In this document: positions 1-6,480 of the stretch, one piece after another | Position numbering within the stretch: the first letter of the stretch is position 1 | Layout of the letters: every line of letters begins with the position of its first letter | Assembly: GCA_934490165.1 (NCBI GenBank) | Contig: CAKSTB010000031.1 | Span: 1-15,531, forward strand | Reading direction: 5' to 3' | DNA from: an uncultured Ruminiclostridium sp. | GTDB lineage: Bacteria; Bacillota; Clostridia; Oscillospirales; Ruminococcaceae | Length of the DNA: 15,531 bases | Made by a program: the position numbers and the translations under genes | The notes under the pieces: model-generated | Database searches by the model: none | What the model saw: only the letters and a program-made list of their open reading frames with translations | What the model was told of the DNA's origin: nothing

Positions 1-33
1 ACTGCATTGTATTTTAATGAAATTTTGATAGAC

Positions 34-71
34 AAAAAAGCTGTGATGAAATTTTTGCATTTTGTCACAGC
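34..71 (-). terminator. Intrinsic terminator of carB
   Basis: Reading leftward, the 7-bp stem GCTGTGA / TCACAGC (65-71 with 40-46) closes an A/T-rich loop and is followed at once by a run of six T (34-39). It starts 24 bases after the carB stop, so it is the natural end of the carB transcript. The remaining bases 1-33 show nothing recognisable. Confidence 0.85.
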
Positions 72-94
72 CCCTTTGGCTTATTATGCGCTGA

Positions 95-3000
95 TTACTT
101 GATATCAGCGTGGTGTGCCTGTATTGACTTTACGCCAAAGTGCTTGTTTATCTTCAGCGACTTTATACCCTCAATGCTTGCCTTTGCGGCTGCCATTGTT
201 GTGATATAAGGTACTTTATGTCTGATCGCCGACTTACGGATATAGCTGTCATCATTTGCACTTGTCTTGCCTGCGGGAGTGTTGATGATAAGCTGTATCT
301 CGCCGTTTGCTATCGCATCGGTGATGTTGGGTCTGCCCTCGTACATCTTGTTGATGCGCTCGGCGGCAATGCCCGCTTCCTTTATCATCTCATAGCTCTT
401 GCCTGTCGCAAGGATACGGAAGCCAAGCTCGCTGAATGATCTTGCAATATCAAGAAGCTCGGGCTTATCTCTGTCGCATACGCTGAGGAGAACCGTGCCT
501 TCAAGGGGCAGTCTTACCTGCGTTGCTTCCTGTGCCTTGTAGTAAGCTTCACCGAATGTGGGAGCTATACCGAGTACCTCGCCGGTGGAACGCATCTCAG
601 GACCGAGAACTGGGTCGACCTCCTGGAACATATTGAACGGGAATACCGCTTCCTTGACACCGTAGTGGTTTATCACCTTGTCGTGAAGCTCCGGCACGGG
701 TGAGGGCTTGCCTGTCAGCGAAGATGTGATTATCTGAGTAGCAAGCTGTACCATATTGATGTTGCAGACCTTTGATACCAGCGGTACTGTACGCGATGCT
801 CTGGGGTTTGCTTCAAGAACGTACACTGTGTCGTCCTCTATTGCGTACTGCATATTCATAAGACCGCATACGTTCATTTCAACAGCGATCTTCTTTGTAT
901 AATCCTTGATCGTTGCAACCTGCTTTTCGGTGAGGTTCATAGAGGGCAGGATACAAGCGGAGTCGCCTGAGTGAACGCCCGCAAGCTCAATATGCTCCAT
1001 AACAGCGGGAACAAAGCAGTTTGTGCCGTCGGAAATAGCGTCTGCTTCGCACTCTGTAGCGTGGTGCAGGAAACGGTCGATAAGTATCGGTCTGTCGGGA
1101 GTTACGCCGACTGCCGCAGACATATAGACTTTCATCATCTCATCATCGTGAACTATCTCCATACCTCTGCCGCCGAGAACATAAGAGGGACGAACCATAA
1201 CAGGGTAGCCGATACGGTTGGCAATTTCAAGCGCTTCGTCTACGTTTACTGCCATTCCTGATTCGGGCATGGGTATTCCGAGCTTGTCCATCATTGCACG
1301 GAAGTGGTCGCGGTCTTCCGCAAGGTCGATAGTTTCGGGAGTTGTACCGAGAATGTTTACGCCGTACTTCTTAAGGTCGCTTGCAAGGTTGAGCGGTGTC
1401 TGTCCGCCGAACTGAGCTATAACGCCGAGCGGCTTTTCCTTGTCGTGTATCGAAAGTACGTCTTCAAGGGTGAGCGGCTCAAAGTAGAGCTTGTCGGATG
1501 TGTCATAGTCGGTAGAAACCGTTTCGGGGTTGCAGTTTACGATGATTGATTCAAAGCCGAGCTTTTTGAGAGCAAGTGCCGCATGAACACAGCAGTAGTC
1601 AAACTCGATACCCTGACCTATTCTGTTAGGACCGCCGCCGAGGATCATTATCTTGGGCTTGTCGCTGACAGGGCTCTTATCCTCGTCAAGGTGATAGGTA
1701 GAGTAGTAGTAAGCCGCATTTTCGGTACCGCTTACATGAACGCCCTCCCACGCTTCCTTAATGCCGAAGCCGATACGCGCGTTTCTTATCTCTTCCTCGG
1801 TCACTTCAAGAAGTGAGCTTAAATAACGGTCAGAGAAGCCGTCAAGCTTTGCCTGCTTCAGTACAGCCTTTTCGGGAACCGCACCCTTTATCTTGAGCAG
1901 AGCTTCTTCCTCGTCAACGAGCTCCTTCATCTGCTGTAAGAACCAGTCCTTGATCTTTGTAAGAGCGTGGATCTCTTCGATAGTTGCACCCTTACGCAGA
2001 GCTTCATATATTACAAACTGTCTTTCGCTTGTGGGGTATCTGAGCTGTGCTAAAAGCTCTTCCTTTGTCATATCGTGGAAGTTCTTTGCAAAGCCAAGAC
2101 CGTATCTGTCCTTTTCAAGCGAACGGATAGCCTTCTGGAAAGCCTCTTTATAGGTCTTGCCGATGCTCATTACTTCACCGACAGCTCTCATCTGTGTACC
2201 GAGCTTGTCCTCGGCACCCTTGAACTTTTCAAATGCCCAACGTGCGAACTTGATAACAATATAATCTCCGTCGGGGTAGTACTTATCAAGTGTGCCATAC
2301 TTGCCGCAAGGGATATCCTTGAGGGTAAGACCGCAGGCAAGGAGGGCGGAAACAAAGGCGATAGGGAAGCCTGTAGCCTTTGATGCAAGAGCGGAAGAAC
2401 GTGATGTTCTGGGGTTTATTTCGATAACAACAATACGTCCTGTTTCGGGGTCGCGGGCAAACTGGCAGTTGCAGCCGCCGATAACCTCTATGGATTCGAT
2501 AATGCGGTAGGACATATCCTGAAGCTCTTTCTGAACATCTTCGGGAATAGTCAGCATAGGAGCGGAGCAGAATGAGTCGCCTGTATGCACGCCGATAGGG
2601 TCGATATTTTCGATAAAGCAAACGGTGATCTTGTTGTTGTCGGCATCGCGGACTACTTCAAGCTCAAGCTCTTCCCAGCCGAAGATGCATTCTTCAACAA
2701 GAACCTGATTTACGAGCGAAGCCTGTAAGCCTCTTTCACATACGACCTTGAGCTCGTCGACGTTGTATACCATACCGCCGCCTGCGCCGCCCATTGTATA
2801 GGCAGGACGAAGAACAACAGGGTATTTAAGCTCTTCGGCAATCTTTACAGCTTCATCAACAGAGTAAGCAACCTCACTTCTCGGCATACCGATACCGAGG
2901 TCCTTCATTGCGTTCTTGAACTCGATACGGTCCTCGCCGCGTTCAATAGCGTCAACCTGAACACCTATTACCTGAACATTGTACTGCTTGAGCACGCCCG

Positions 3001-3313
3001 CTTTGTCGAGCTCGGAGCAGAGGTTAAGACCGGACTGACCGCCGAGGTTAGGCAGAAGTGCATCGGGGCGTTCCTGCTCGATTATTTGTGTAAGTCTGTC
3101 GAGGTTCAGCGGTTCAATGTAGGTGATATCCGCAACATCGGGATCTGTCATGATGGTGGCGGGGTTGGAGTTTACGAGTACTATCTTATAACCCAGCTTC
3201 TTGAGAGCTTTACAAGCCTGTGTGCCCGAATAGTCGAACTCGCAAGCCTGACCTATGATAATAGGACCTGAACCTATTATCATAATTTTGTTAATGTCCT
3301 GTCTTTTTGGCAT
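95..3313 (-). CDS. carB: Carbamoyl-phosphate synthase large subunit
   Basis: CarB makes carbamoyl phosphate from bicarbonate, ammonia (channelled from the glutaminase subunit CarA) and two ATP, feeding pyrimidine and arginine synthesis in the cytoplasm. The product is 1072 residues, the usual length. It shows the duplicated synthetase architecture: a first half beginning near residue 10 with the nucleotide-fold motif GSGPIIIGQACEFDYSG, and a second half with GGGPNRIGQGIEFDYCC. Each half carries an ATP-grasp domain ending in a metal-binding segment (VIEINPRTSRSSALASK; VLEANPRASRTVPLVSK). The C-terminal ~140 residues form the methylglyoxal-synthase-like allosteric domain. The start at 3313 is chosen because AGGA lies 8 bases upstream and the protein then begins MPKRQDINK as in relatives; the longer frame to 3505 runs through the promoter and a terminator. 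carA is not adjacent, so the partner is presumably encoded elsewhere. Confidence 0.97.
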   Translation of the reverse strand: MPKRQDINKIMIIGSGPIIIGQACEFDYSGTQACKALKKLGYKIVLVNSNPATIMTDPDVADITYIEPLNLDRLTQIIEQERPDALLPNLGGQSGLNLCSELDKAGVLKQYNVQVIGVQVDAIERGEDRIEFKNAMKDLGIGMPRSEVAYSVDEAVKIAEELKYPVVLRPAYTMGGAGGGMVYNVDELKVVCERGLQASLVNQVLVEECIFGWEELELEVVRDADNNKITVCFIENIDPIGVHTGDSFCSAPMLTIPEDVQKELQDMSYRIIESIEVIGGCNCQFARDPETGRIVVIEINPRTSRSSALASKATGFPIAFVSALLACGLTLKDIPCGKYGTLDKYYPDGDYIVIKFARWAFEKFKGAEDKLGTQMRAVGEVMSIGKTYKEAFQKAIRSLEKDRYGLGFAKNFHDMTKEELLAQLRYPTSERQFVIYEALRKGATIEEIHALTKIKDWFLQQMKELVDEEEALLKIKGAVPEKAVLKQAKLDGFSDRYLSSLLEVTEEEIRNARIGFGIKEAWEGVHVSGTENAAYYYSTYHLDEDKSPVSDKPKIMILGGGPNRIGQGIEFDYCCVHAALALKKLGFESIIVNCNPETVSTDYDTSDKLYFEPLTLEDVLSIHDKEKPLGVIAQFGGQTPLNLASDLKKYGVNILGTTPETIDLAEDRDHFRAMMDKLGIPMPESGMAVNVDEALEIANRIGYPVMVRPSYVLGGRGMEIVHDDEMMKVYMSAAVGVTPDRPILIDRFLHHATECEADAISDGTNCFVPAVMEHIELAGVHSGDSACILPSMNLTEKQVATIKDYTKKIAVEMNVCGLMNMQYAIEDDTVYVLEANPRASRTVPLVSKVCNINMVQLATQIITSSLTGKPSPVPELHDKVINHYGVKEAVFPFNMFQEVDPVLGPEMRSTGEVLGIAPTFGEAYYKAQEATQVRLPLEGTVLLSVCDRDKPELLDIARSFSELGFRILATGKSYEMIKEAGIAAERINKMYEGRPNITDAIANGEIQLIINTPAGKTSANDDSYIRKSAIRHKVPYITTMAAAKASIEGIKSLKINKHFGVKSIQAHHADIK

Positions 3314-3328
3314 ATTTCTCTTCCTAAC

Positions 3329-3345
3329 CGCACTTTTGCTGTGCG
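3329..3345 (-). promoter_or_regulatory. Small hairpin in the carB 5' leader
   Basis: In the carB transcript, CGCAC, a 7-nt loop and GTGCG form a perfect 5-bp stem just upstream of the AGGA ribosome-binding site (3322-3325). It may only stabilise the leader. No PyrR-type attenuator or terminator follows it before the start codon, so a pyrimidine attenuation mechanism is not supported. Confidence 0.3.
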
Positions 3346-3386
3346 TAATTTTATTTGCCGTATTATTGGCATATTTTCTTATGTTA

Positions 3387-3415
3387 ATAATATCACAAAA
3401 TCCGCCAGAATGCAA
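3387..3415 (-). promoter_or_regulatory. Sigma-A type promoter of carB
   Basis: Leftward -35 TTGCAT (3410-3415), an exact 17-bp spacer and -10 TATTAT (3387-3392). Transcription would begin near 3380, giving a leader of about 65 nt before the carB start. The promoter lies downstream of the methyltransferase terminator, so carB appears to be transcribed independently. Confidence 0.7.
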
Positions 3416-3490
3416 TAGAAATCTTCTTAATATGGCAGATTTGTCCTTAATGTAACATTTTATGGCTTGATATGAAGCTACATGGTGCAA

Positions 3491-3520
3491 ATAAAGCCGA
3501 CCCACAGAACCGGATCGGCT
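3491..3520 (-). terminator. Probable terminator of the methyltransferase gene
   Basis: Reading leftward, AGCCGATCC (3512-3520) pairs with GGGTCGGCT (3495-3503), one G-U pair included, around an 8-nt loop. A short, interrupted T-rich tail (TTTAT) follows. It begins 12 bases after the methyltransferase stop. The weak U-tract means some read-through towards carB is possible. Confidence 0.6.
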
Positions 3521-3532
3521 GATGATATTCGA

Positions 3533-4339
3533 TTAAGCTTTTTCGAATATTAGAATTTTCTGTGCTATTTTTCTGAGCAGAGGAAGCTTTTTAAAAGGCT
3601 TTAATACAGGCATGATAACAGCCATACCGCGGACAATATTGTCATTTTTGACGCATATAAATCCTTCTGCCGCTTTTCCTAAGTCTTCAAAGGTATCTGC
3701 ACCGAACACAAATTTTGCGCCCGTATCCTGAATGGATTTTTCGGTATGCTCCTTGTTGACCCATCTCTTGGCAAGGCATTCCATAAACACTGTTGCGTTA
3801 TCGAATTTATCTTTGATAATCGATAGCATCTGTGCGTTTTCTTCTGCGGTAAGGTACATTGAAAGGCCTTCTATTATAAAAAGCATCTTTCCTCTTTTGG
3901 TGACCTTATCAGCCCATGTGGGATCTGTCGCCGAAATGCCTATCGTAGACACCCTGCCTGATTCGTTATATATTGCATCACGCACTGCGATAGTTTCGGG
4001 CAGGTCGACATTGTACCATGTTATTCTGCCGTTATCCATACGATAAAATCTTGTGTCAAGACCGCAGGCAATGTTTACTACCGTACAGTCGGGATTTTTA
4101 TCGATGAAGTCTTTTACCAGCTCGTCAAATACGATCGTCCTTGCAATAACTCCGTCGCTCATTGTTGAATCGTTTTCTGCTTTTGAAAAATCATAATCAA
4201 TTTTTTCGACAAGCTCTATTGCTTTAGCGTCATAAAACTTAGCGTTCTTTTTCCTTGAATACTTGGCTCTTGCGTAGAAGCTCTGTAACATCGTTTCCGC
4301 AGAGCCTGTAAGCAGAGGGTTGATTTTCTTTTCTTCCAT
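3533..4339 (-). CDS. Class I SAM-dependent methyltransferase, TcmP/LCMT family
   Basis: The 268-residue product matches the leucine carboxyl methyltransferase / TcmP family, which transfers a methyl group from S-adenosylmethionine, typically to a carboxylate. Motif I reads VVNIACGLDTRFYRM (residues 87-101). The acidic ribose-binding strand follows as YNVDLPETI (109-117), and a conserved LFIIEGLSMYL segment (153-163) lies in the usual place after it. The length is normal for the bacterial family and there is no signal peptide. The start is supported by GGAG five to six bases upstream. The gene stands alone between its own promoter and a terminator. The substrate cannot be deduced: relatives act on polyketides or remain uncharacterised, so a specific reaction should not be assigned. 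Confidence 0.88.
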   Translation of the reverse strand: MEEKKINPLLTGSAETMLQSFYARAKYSRKKNAKFYDAKAIELVEKIDYDFSKAENDSTMSDGVIARTIVFDELVKDFIDKNPDCTVVNIACGLDTRFYRMDNGRITWYNVDLPETIAVRDAIYNESGRVSTIGISATDPTWADKVTKRGKMLFIIEGLSMYLTAEENAQMLSIIKDKFDNATVFMECLAKRWVNKEHTEKSIQDTGAKFVFGADTFEDLGKAAEGFICVKNDNIVRGMAVIMPVLKPFKKLPLLRKIAQKILIFEKA

Positions 4340-4365
4340 ATTAACTCCGTATAAAACACAAAAAA

Positions 4366-4387
4366 TCGGTTAATCTAAACTAACCGA
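4366..4387 (-). promoter_or_regulatory. Palindrome at the methyltransferase transcription start
   Basis: TCGGTTA (4366-4372) and TAACCGA (4381-4387) form a perfect 7-bp inverted repeat around an 8-nt centre. It sits where transcription from the adjacent promoter should begin (about 4386), and five T follow it in the leftward direction. The position suits a repressor operator or a 5'-end stabilising hairpin better than a terminator, since an RNA of about 25 nt would be the only product. Confidence 0.45.
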
Positions 4388-4392
4388 AAAAT

Positions 4393-4421
4393 ATTTTATC
4401 ACATAATCGCCGTCGTGTCAA
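4393..4421 (-). promoter_or_regulatory. Promoter of the methyltransferase gene
   Basis: Leftward consensus -35 TTGACA (4416-4421), exact 17-bp spacer and -10 TAAAAT (4393-4398). The near-perfect match implies strong basal transcription unless the palindrome just downstream is bound. Predicted 5' leader is about 47 nt. Confidence 0.8.
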
Positions 4422-4525
4422 TAATATACCCGGTATTATTATGCTACAATGCCGCAGTCGGAGAACAATCATGGCAGTCTGCGGTCGAAAATTTTGGGAT
4501 ATCGGTACAAAAATGAAAAAAGTAC

Positions 4526-4554
4526 TTGACAAAGAAGTTAAGATTTGTTATAAT
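4526..4554 (+). promoter_or_regulatory. Consensus promoter of tRNA-Lys
   Basis: TTGACA (4526-4531), 17-bp spacer and TATAAT (4549-4554): an exact match to the sigma-A consensus in both boxes and spacing, as is common for stable RNA genes. Transcription would begin near 4561, about 36 bases before the mature tRNA. Confidence 0.9.
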
Positions 4555-4596
4555 AAATCACGTTGTGAAAACAACTACAATGTTTTTACTGTTTTC

Positions 4597-4672
4597 GAGC
4601 CACTAGCTCAGGCGGCAGAGCACCTGCCTTTTAAGCAGGGTGTCCCGGGTTCGATTCCCGGGTGGCTCACCA
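4597..4672 (+). tRNA. tRNA-Lys (anticodon UUU)
   Basis: A 76-nt cloverleaf with CCA encoded. The acceptor arm is GAGCCAC / GTGGCTC, the D-arm stem GCTC / GAGC, the anticodon stem CCTGC / GCAGG around the loop CTTTTAA (anticodon TTT), and the T-arm CCGGG-TTCGATT-CCCGG, followed by discriminator A and CCA. All stems pair perfectly. It reads AAA and AAG codons. tRNA 3' ends are classic integrase targets, and this one lies on the boundary between housekeeping genes and the conjugation module, making it the best candidate attachment site. Confidence 0.97.
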
Positions 4673-4680
4673 AAATTTAT

Positions 4681-4727
4681 TTTACACTTTTAAGGATACC
4701 GATATAGGGTGTCCTTAAAGCTGTAAA
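4681..4727. repeat. Long imperfect hairpin after the tRNA
   Basis: TTTACA, a 2-nt mismatch, then TTTAAGGATACC (4689-4700) pairs with GGTGTCCTTAAA (4708-4719) and TGTAAA (4722-4727) around a 7-nt loop; the A/T flanks extend the pairing weakly. There is no T-run on either strand after it. It may end the tRNA transcript by a Rho-like or processing route, or be part of the element's end. Confidence 0.55.
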
Positions 4728-5091
4728 TAAAATCATATATCACACAGCAGAGCAGGTGCAACTGCTCCACTGTGATAATATACAATTTGATACCGTCGCT
4801 TTGTTACTTTTGACTTTGACGCATCCATCACGAATTATAGCACTACAGCAACGTGTGGTATCCGCCCTTTCTTCGCTCGCTGATATTCAGCAGATACAAT
4901 GTATCCCATACCGGAGAACCGGCTGTCATCGCAAAGTCTTGTTATCGCAAAGTTGGCTATTCAATTTGTACTGCCTTTGGTGAAGCGGCAGGTGGGGATA
5001 TACACTGCGGATTTACGCCTTGTATATCAGATAGACAAAAAAACAAGAGTTTCCAGCCGATAGGTGAAAGATGAAAATCAGCTGAAAACCC
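4728..5091. other. Gene-free, hairpin-rich stretch
   Basis: No open frame here has both a ribosome-binding site and plausible protein composition. The sequence instead carries a series of dyads: 4739-4776 (ATCACA / TGTGAT enclosing GAGCAG-GTGCAA-CTGCTC), GCTGATATTCAGC at 4879-4891, GATACAATGTATC at 4893-4905, CCGG-AGAA-CCGG at 4911-4922 and GATATACA / TGTATATC at 4997-5028 with an inner GCG/CGC pair. None has a U-tract on the appropriate side, so they are not simple terminators. Such density suits an attachment region, a decayed insertion or structured DNA; no single role is demonstrated. Confidence 0.4.
4924..4953. repeat. 16-bp-period direct repeat
   Basis: TGTCATCGCAAAGT (4924-4937) is repeated as TGTTATCGCAAAGT (4940-4953), with one difference in 14 and a centre-to-centre spacing of 16 bp. 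Two copies with near-helical phasing resemble paired protein-binding sites, such as integrase arm sites or iterons, but two copies are too few to decide. Confidence 0.5.
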
Positions 5092-5094
5092 TTG
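5044..5094. repeat. Imperfect inverted repeat upstream of the small-RNA promoter
   Basis: CAAGAGTTTCCAGC (5044-5057) is the reverse complement of GCTGAAAACCCTTG (5081-5094) at 12 of 14 positions, around a 23-nt centre. Its right arm runs into the -35 box of the small-RNA promoter (5092-5097), so it could serve regulation or be part of the element's end. Confidence 0.45.
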
Positions 5095-5120
5095 CTAAAA
5101 TGTATGTGATGTGCTATACT
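5092..5120 (+). promoter_or_regulatory. Promoter of the candidate small RNA
   Basis: TTGCTA (5092-5097), an exact 17-bp spacer and TATACT (5115-5120) place a transcription start near 5127. The -10 box and start site lie inside a 20-bp palindrome, a typical arrangement for a repressible promoter. Confidence 0.72.
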
Positions 5121-5129
5121 GATAGCACA
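5110..5129. promoter_or_regulatory. Candidate operator, palindrome C
   Basis: TGTGCTATACTGATAGCACA is a dyad with perfect 8-bp arms around ACTG, covering the -10 box and +1 of the small-RNA promoter. The 7-bp arm TGTGCTA / TAGCACA is shared with the two exact palindromes at 11147-11170 and 12697-12716, but the arms are two bases further apart here. Binding by the same protein is therefore plausible, not shown. Confidence 0.55.
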
Positions 5130-5237
5130 ATGAAAGCACTGATACACTAAGCTCGAGAGATGTGTTGCTTACATCTTTCCTGTTATCGGTAGAGGGGTTC
5201 TTGCAGGAACCGCTCTATCTGTGTTAGGTGTTTTTTT
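5127..5237 (+). ncRNA. Candidate structured small RNA, about 110 nt
   Basis: A complete transcription unit without a credible reading frame. The promoter places the 5' end near 5127 and seven T end it at 5231-5237. The RNA can fold into a three-way junction. A closing helix joins 5137-5147 (CACTGATACAC) with 5221-5230 (GTGTTAGGTG), with one mismatch and one bulge. The second stem pairs 5155-5163 with 5171-5179 (GAGAGATGT / ACATCTTTC, one G-U pair). The third pairs 5190-5200 with 5207-5217 (TAGAGGGGTTC / GAACCGCTCTA, one mismatch). I do not recognise it as a known family; it is not a tRNA, and no fold typical of 6S RNA or a riboswitch is evident. A 6-codon leaderless frame at 5130-5150 is probably accidental. 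Confidence 0.6.
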
Positions 5238-5268
5238 ATTTACCTTATTATACAACACTTTTACACTT

Positions 5269-5297
5269 TTGTCAATTAAATTCAAGTAAGATATAGT
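5269..5297 (+). promoter_or_regulatory. Promoter of the Sel1-like membrane protein gene
   Basis: TTGTCA (5269-5274), an exact 17-bp spacer and TATAGT (5292-5297); transcription would begin near 5304, leaving a leader of about 88 nt. The promoter lies after the small-RNA terminator, so the two genes are separate units. Confidence 0.65.
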
Positions 5298-5391
5298 ATG
5301 CAGAATTGACAAAAATGCGGGTGAGTGTTTGTGCGTTTTTATAGTCTAAAGAGAACTCAAATCTATGTTTGCATATCAAAGGAGAATAAAA

Positions 5392-6273
5392 ATGTATTTA
5401 ATTTTATCTATTATAATTTTAATTTCGTTCATTATTTTCTGTTCTTGCGTATATTATAGTCGCAAAACCAAGAATGCAAATCATGGTGCAAAACAAATCA
5501 CAGAAGTACTTAGCTTGATTACAGCGATCATTACTTTTATCTCGTCAATATCATCAATATTTGTATCATCTTACGAAATTATAAACAGTAATAGTAATAC
5601 TAACACTAATCAGAATAATAATATCATAATTAATAAGATCGATATTCCAACAAGTGAAACTGAATCTCAAACCAAAGAACAAATAGTTAATCAGATAAAG
5701 CTGGCTGTACAAACCAATGATTATGAGGAGCTTGCACTTCTTTTAGAAAATGAAAAAGTGGTAAACGATGGCAAATTTATAGCATATAAAGCATTTCTTT
5801 ATGGAAATGGTTTGTATTATGAAAAAGACCTGCAACGAGCCTATAAATTGCTTGATATGGCTGCCGATATTGGCTATAAAGAAGCTGTTAAAAATAAGCT
5901 CTATCTTTCTTTAAAAAATAGTGATATCAATACTGCTGCTGAGATTTTATCCAACGAAGTATCAAAAAAAGAAAGTTATATTTTAACTTATTTATCGCAT
6001 TTTGATCGTGGATTAAACTACAACGAATTCACTCATGAACAACAGTTACAATTCATAAACGACCAATTTTATGAATGGACTTACATAGGAAAATTCACTT
6101 TTAACTCGGTACAAATAACTACAGATGACAAAAAGTATATACCCGTTTCTTCGCATATCAAATCTAGTCGTAATGGCGAAACGGTCAATATTTATACTTA
6201 TTTAATCTTTTCAAAAATAATAAAATATGAGGATGAATTAGTGTTTAATATTCAAGAACAATATGATTCTTAA
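5392..6273 (+). CDS. Membrane protein with Sel1-like repeat
   Basis: A 293-residue protein of unknown function. Two hydrophobic segments (about residues 3-22 and 40-60) would anchor it in the membrane. An Asn/Ser/Thr-rich linker (65-77) then leads to a soluble domain. Residues 128-168 resemble a Sel1/TPR-like repeat (FLYGNGLYYEKDLQRAYKLL, then DMAADIGYKEA), a helical protein-interaction fold; the last ~70 residues look like a separate beta-rich domain. The start at 5392 is preferred because AGGAG lies seven bases upstream; an in-frame ATG at 5365 has no such site. It is markedly more AT-rich than carB and has opposite orientation to the conjugation operon, so it may be cargo of the element. 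Immunity, entry exclusion or defence would fit its position, but nothing in the sequence proves any of them. Confidence 0.75.
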   Translation: MYLILSIIILISFIIFCSCVYYSRKTKNANHGAKQITEVLSLITAIITFISSISSIFVSSYEIINSNSNTNTNQNNNIIINKIDIPTSETESQTKEQIVNQIKLAVQTNDYEELALLLENEKVVNDGKFIAYKAFLYGNGLYYEKDLQRAYKLLDMAADIGYKEAVKNKLYLSLKNSDINTAAEILSNEVSKKESYILTYLSHFDRGLNYNEFTHEQQLQFINDQFYEWTYIGKFTFNSVQITTDDKKYIPVSSHIKSSRNGETVNIYTYLIFSKIIKYEDELVFNIQEQYDS

Positions 6274-6305
6274 TTTGATTACGATAGGATTCGTTATATT
6301 TCCTT

Positions 6306-6480
6306 TACCTTCAGAAATAAAAAAGCTATAAATCCACTATACAAGCGGTATAATCGCAAACAATTCTGCAAGCCAAGCACCTAAAATTGCATACCGGCAA
6401 GCAAAAACTGCAACCGCCTATAGTGTTTATATAGCAGTATCATATTCGTATATAAAAGATATTCTGTCTTTCTGAAGGTA
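6306..6480. repeat. 175-bp imperfect inverted-repeat region
   Basis: TACCTTCAGAAA (6306-6317) recurs inverted as TTTCTGAAGGTA (6469-6480), a perfect 12-bp terminal repeat. Inside it, the 17-bp segment ending CACTATA at 6341 matches the complement of the segment starting TATAGTG at 6419 at about 14 of 17 positions, with GCGGT / ACCGC adjoining. The outer arm on the right lies within the last codons of the winged-helix gene. No target duplication is visible. It could be a MITE-like insertion, a replication or transfer origin, or an elaborate terminator. Confidence 0.5.
6319..6435 (-). terminator. Probable terminator of the leftward operon
   Basis: In the leftward transcript, four bases after the stop of the winged-helix gene, the segment starting GCTATATAAACACTATA (6419-6435) with its GGCGGT extension can pair with the segment ending GTATAGTGGATTTATAGC (6325-6342), which is followed by TTTTTT and then ATTT (6319 leftward). 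The enclosed ~60 nt can fold further. The large loop makes it atypical, but location and U-tract fit the end of the operon. Confidence 0.45.

Noticed and set aside
2286..2621. 111-codon and other frames within carB
   Set aside because: Shadows of the carB coding sequence in other frames, with no initiation signals.
3314..3505. N-terminal extension of carB by 64 residues
   Set aside because: The extra frame runs through the carB promoter and into the preceding terminator, has no ribosome-binding site, and family proteins begin at the residue encoded at 3313.
4421..4442. AT-rich near-palindrome upstream of the methyltransferase -35 box
   Set aside because: Symmetry is good only over the central TACC-C-GGTA; the flanks fail to match in register, so it is weak as an operator.
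4441..4707. 88-codon rightward frame across the tRNA gene
   Set aside because: It crosses the tRNA and its promoter and has no credible protein composition or initiation site.
4681..4727. Intrinsic terminator of tRNA-Lys
   Set aside because: The hairpin is long and convincing but no T-run follows on either strand, so it is listed as a hairpin only.
4997..5028. Terminator hairpin near the small RNA
   Set aside because: The nearby homopolymer is on the wrong side for leftward transcription and is A, not T, for rightward.
4756..5074. Two overlapping 73-75 codon frames in the gene-free stretch
   Set aside because: No ribosome-binding site; the dyads and repeats explain the sequence better than a protein would. 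A decayed gene cannot be excluded.
5130..5150. Six-codon peptide MKALIH at the start of the small RNA
   Set aside because: It would be leaderless and is short enough to arise by chance; its bases are also used in the closing helix.
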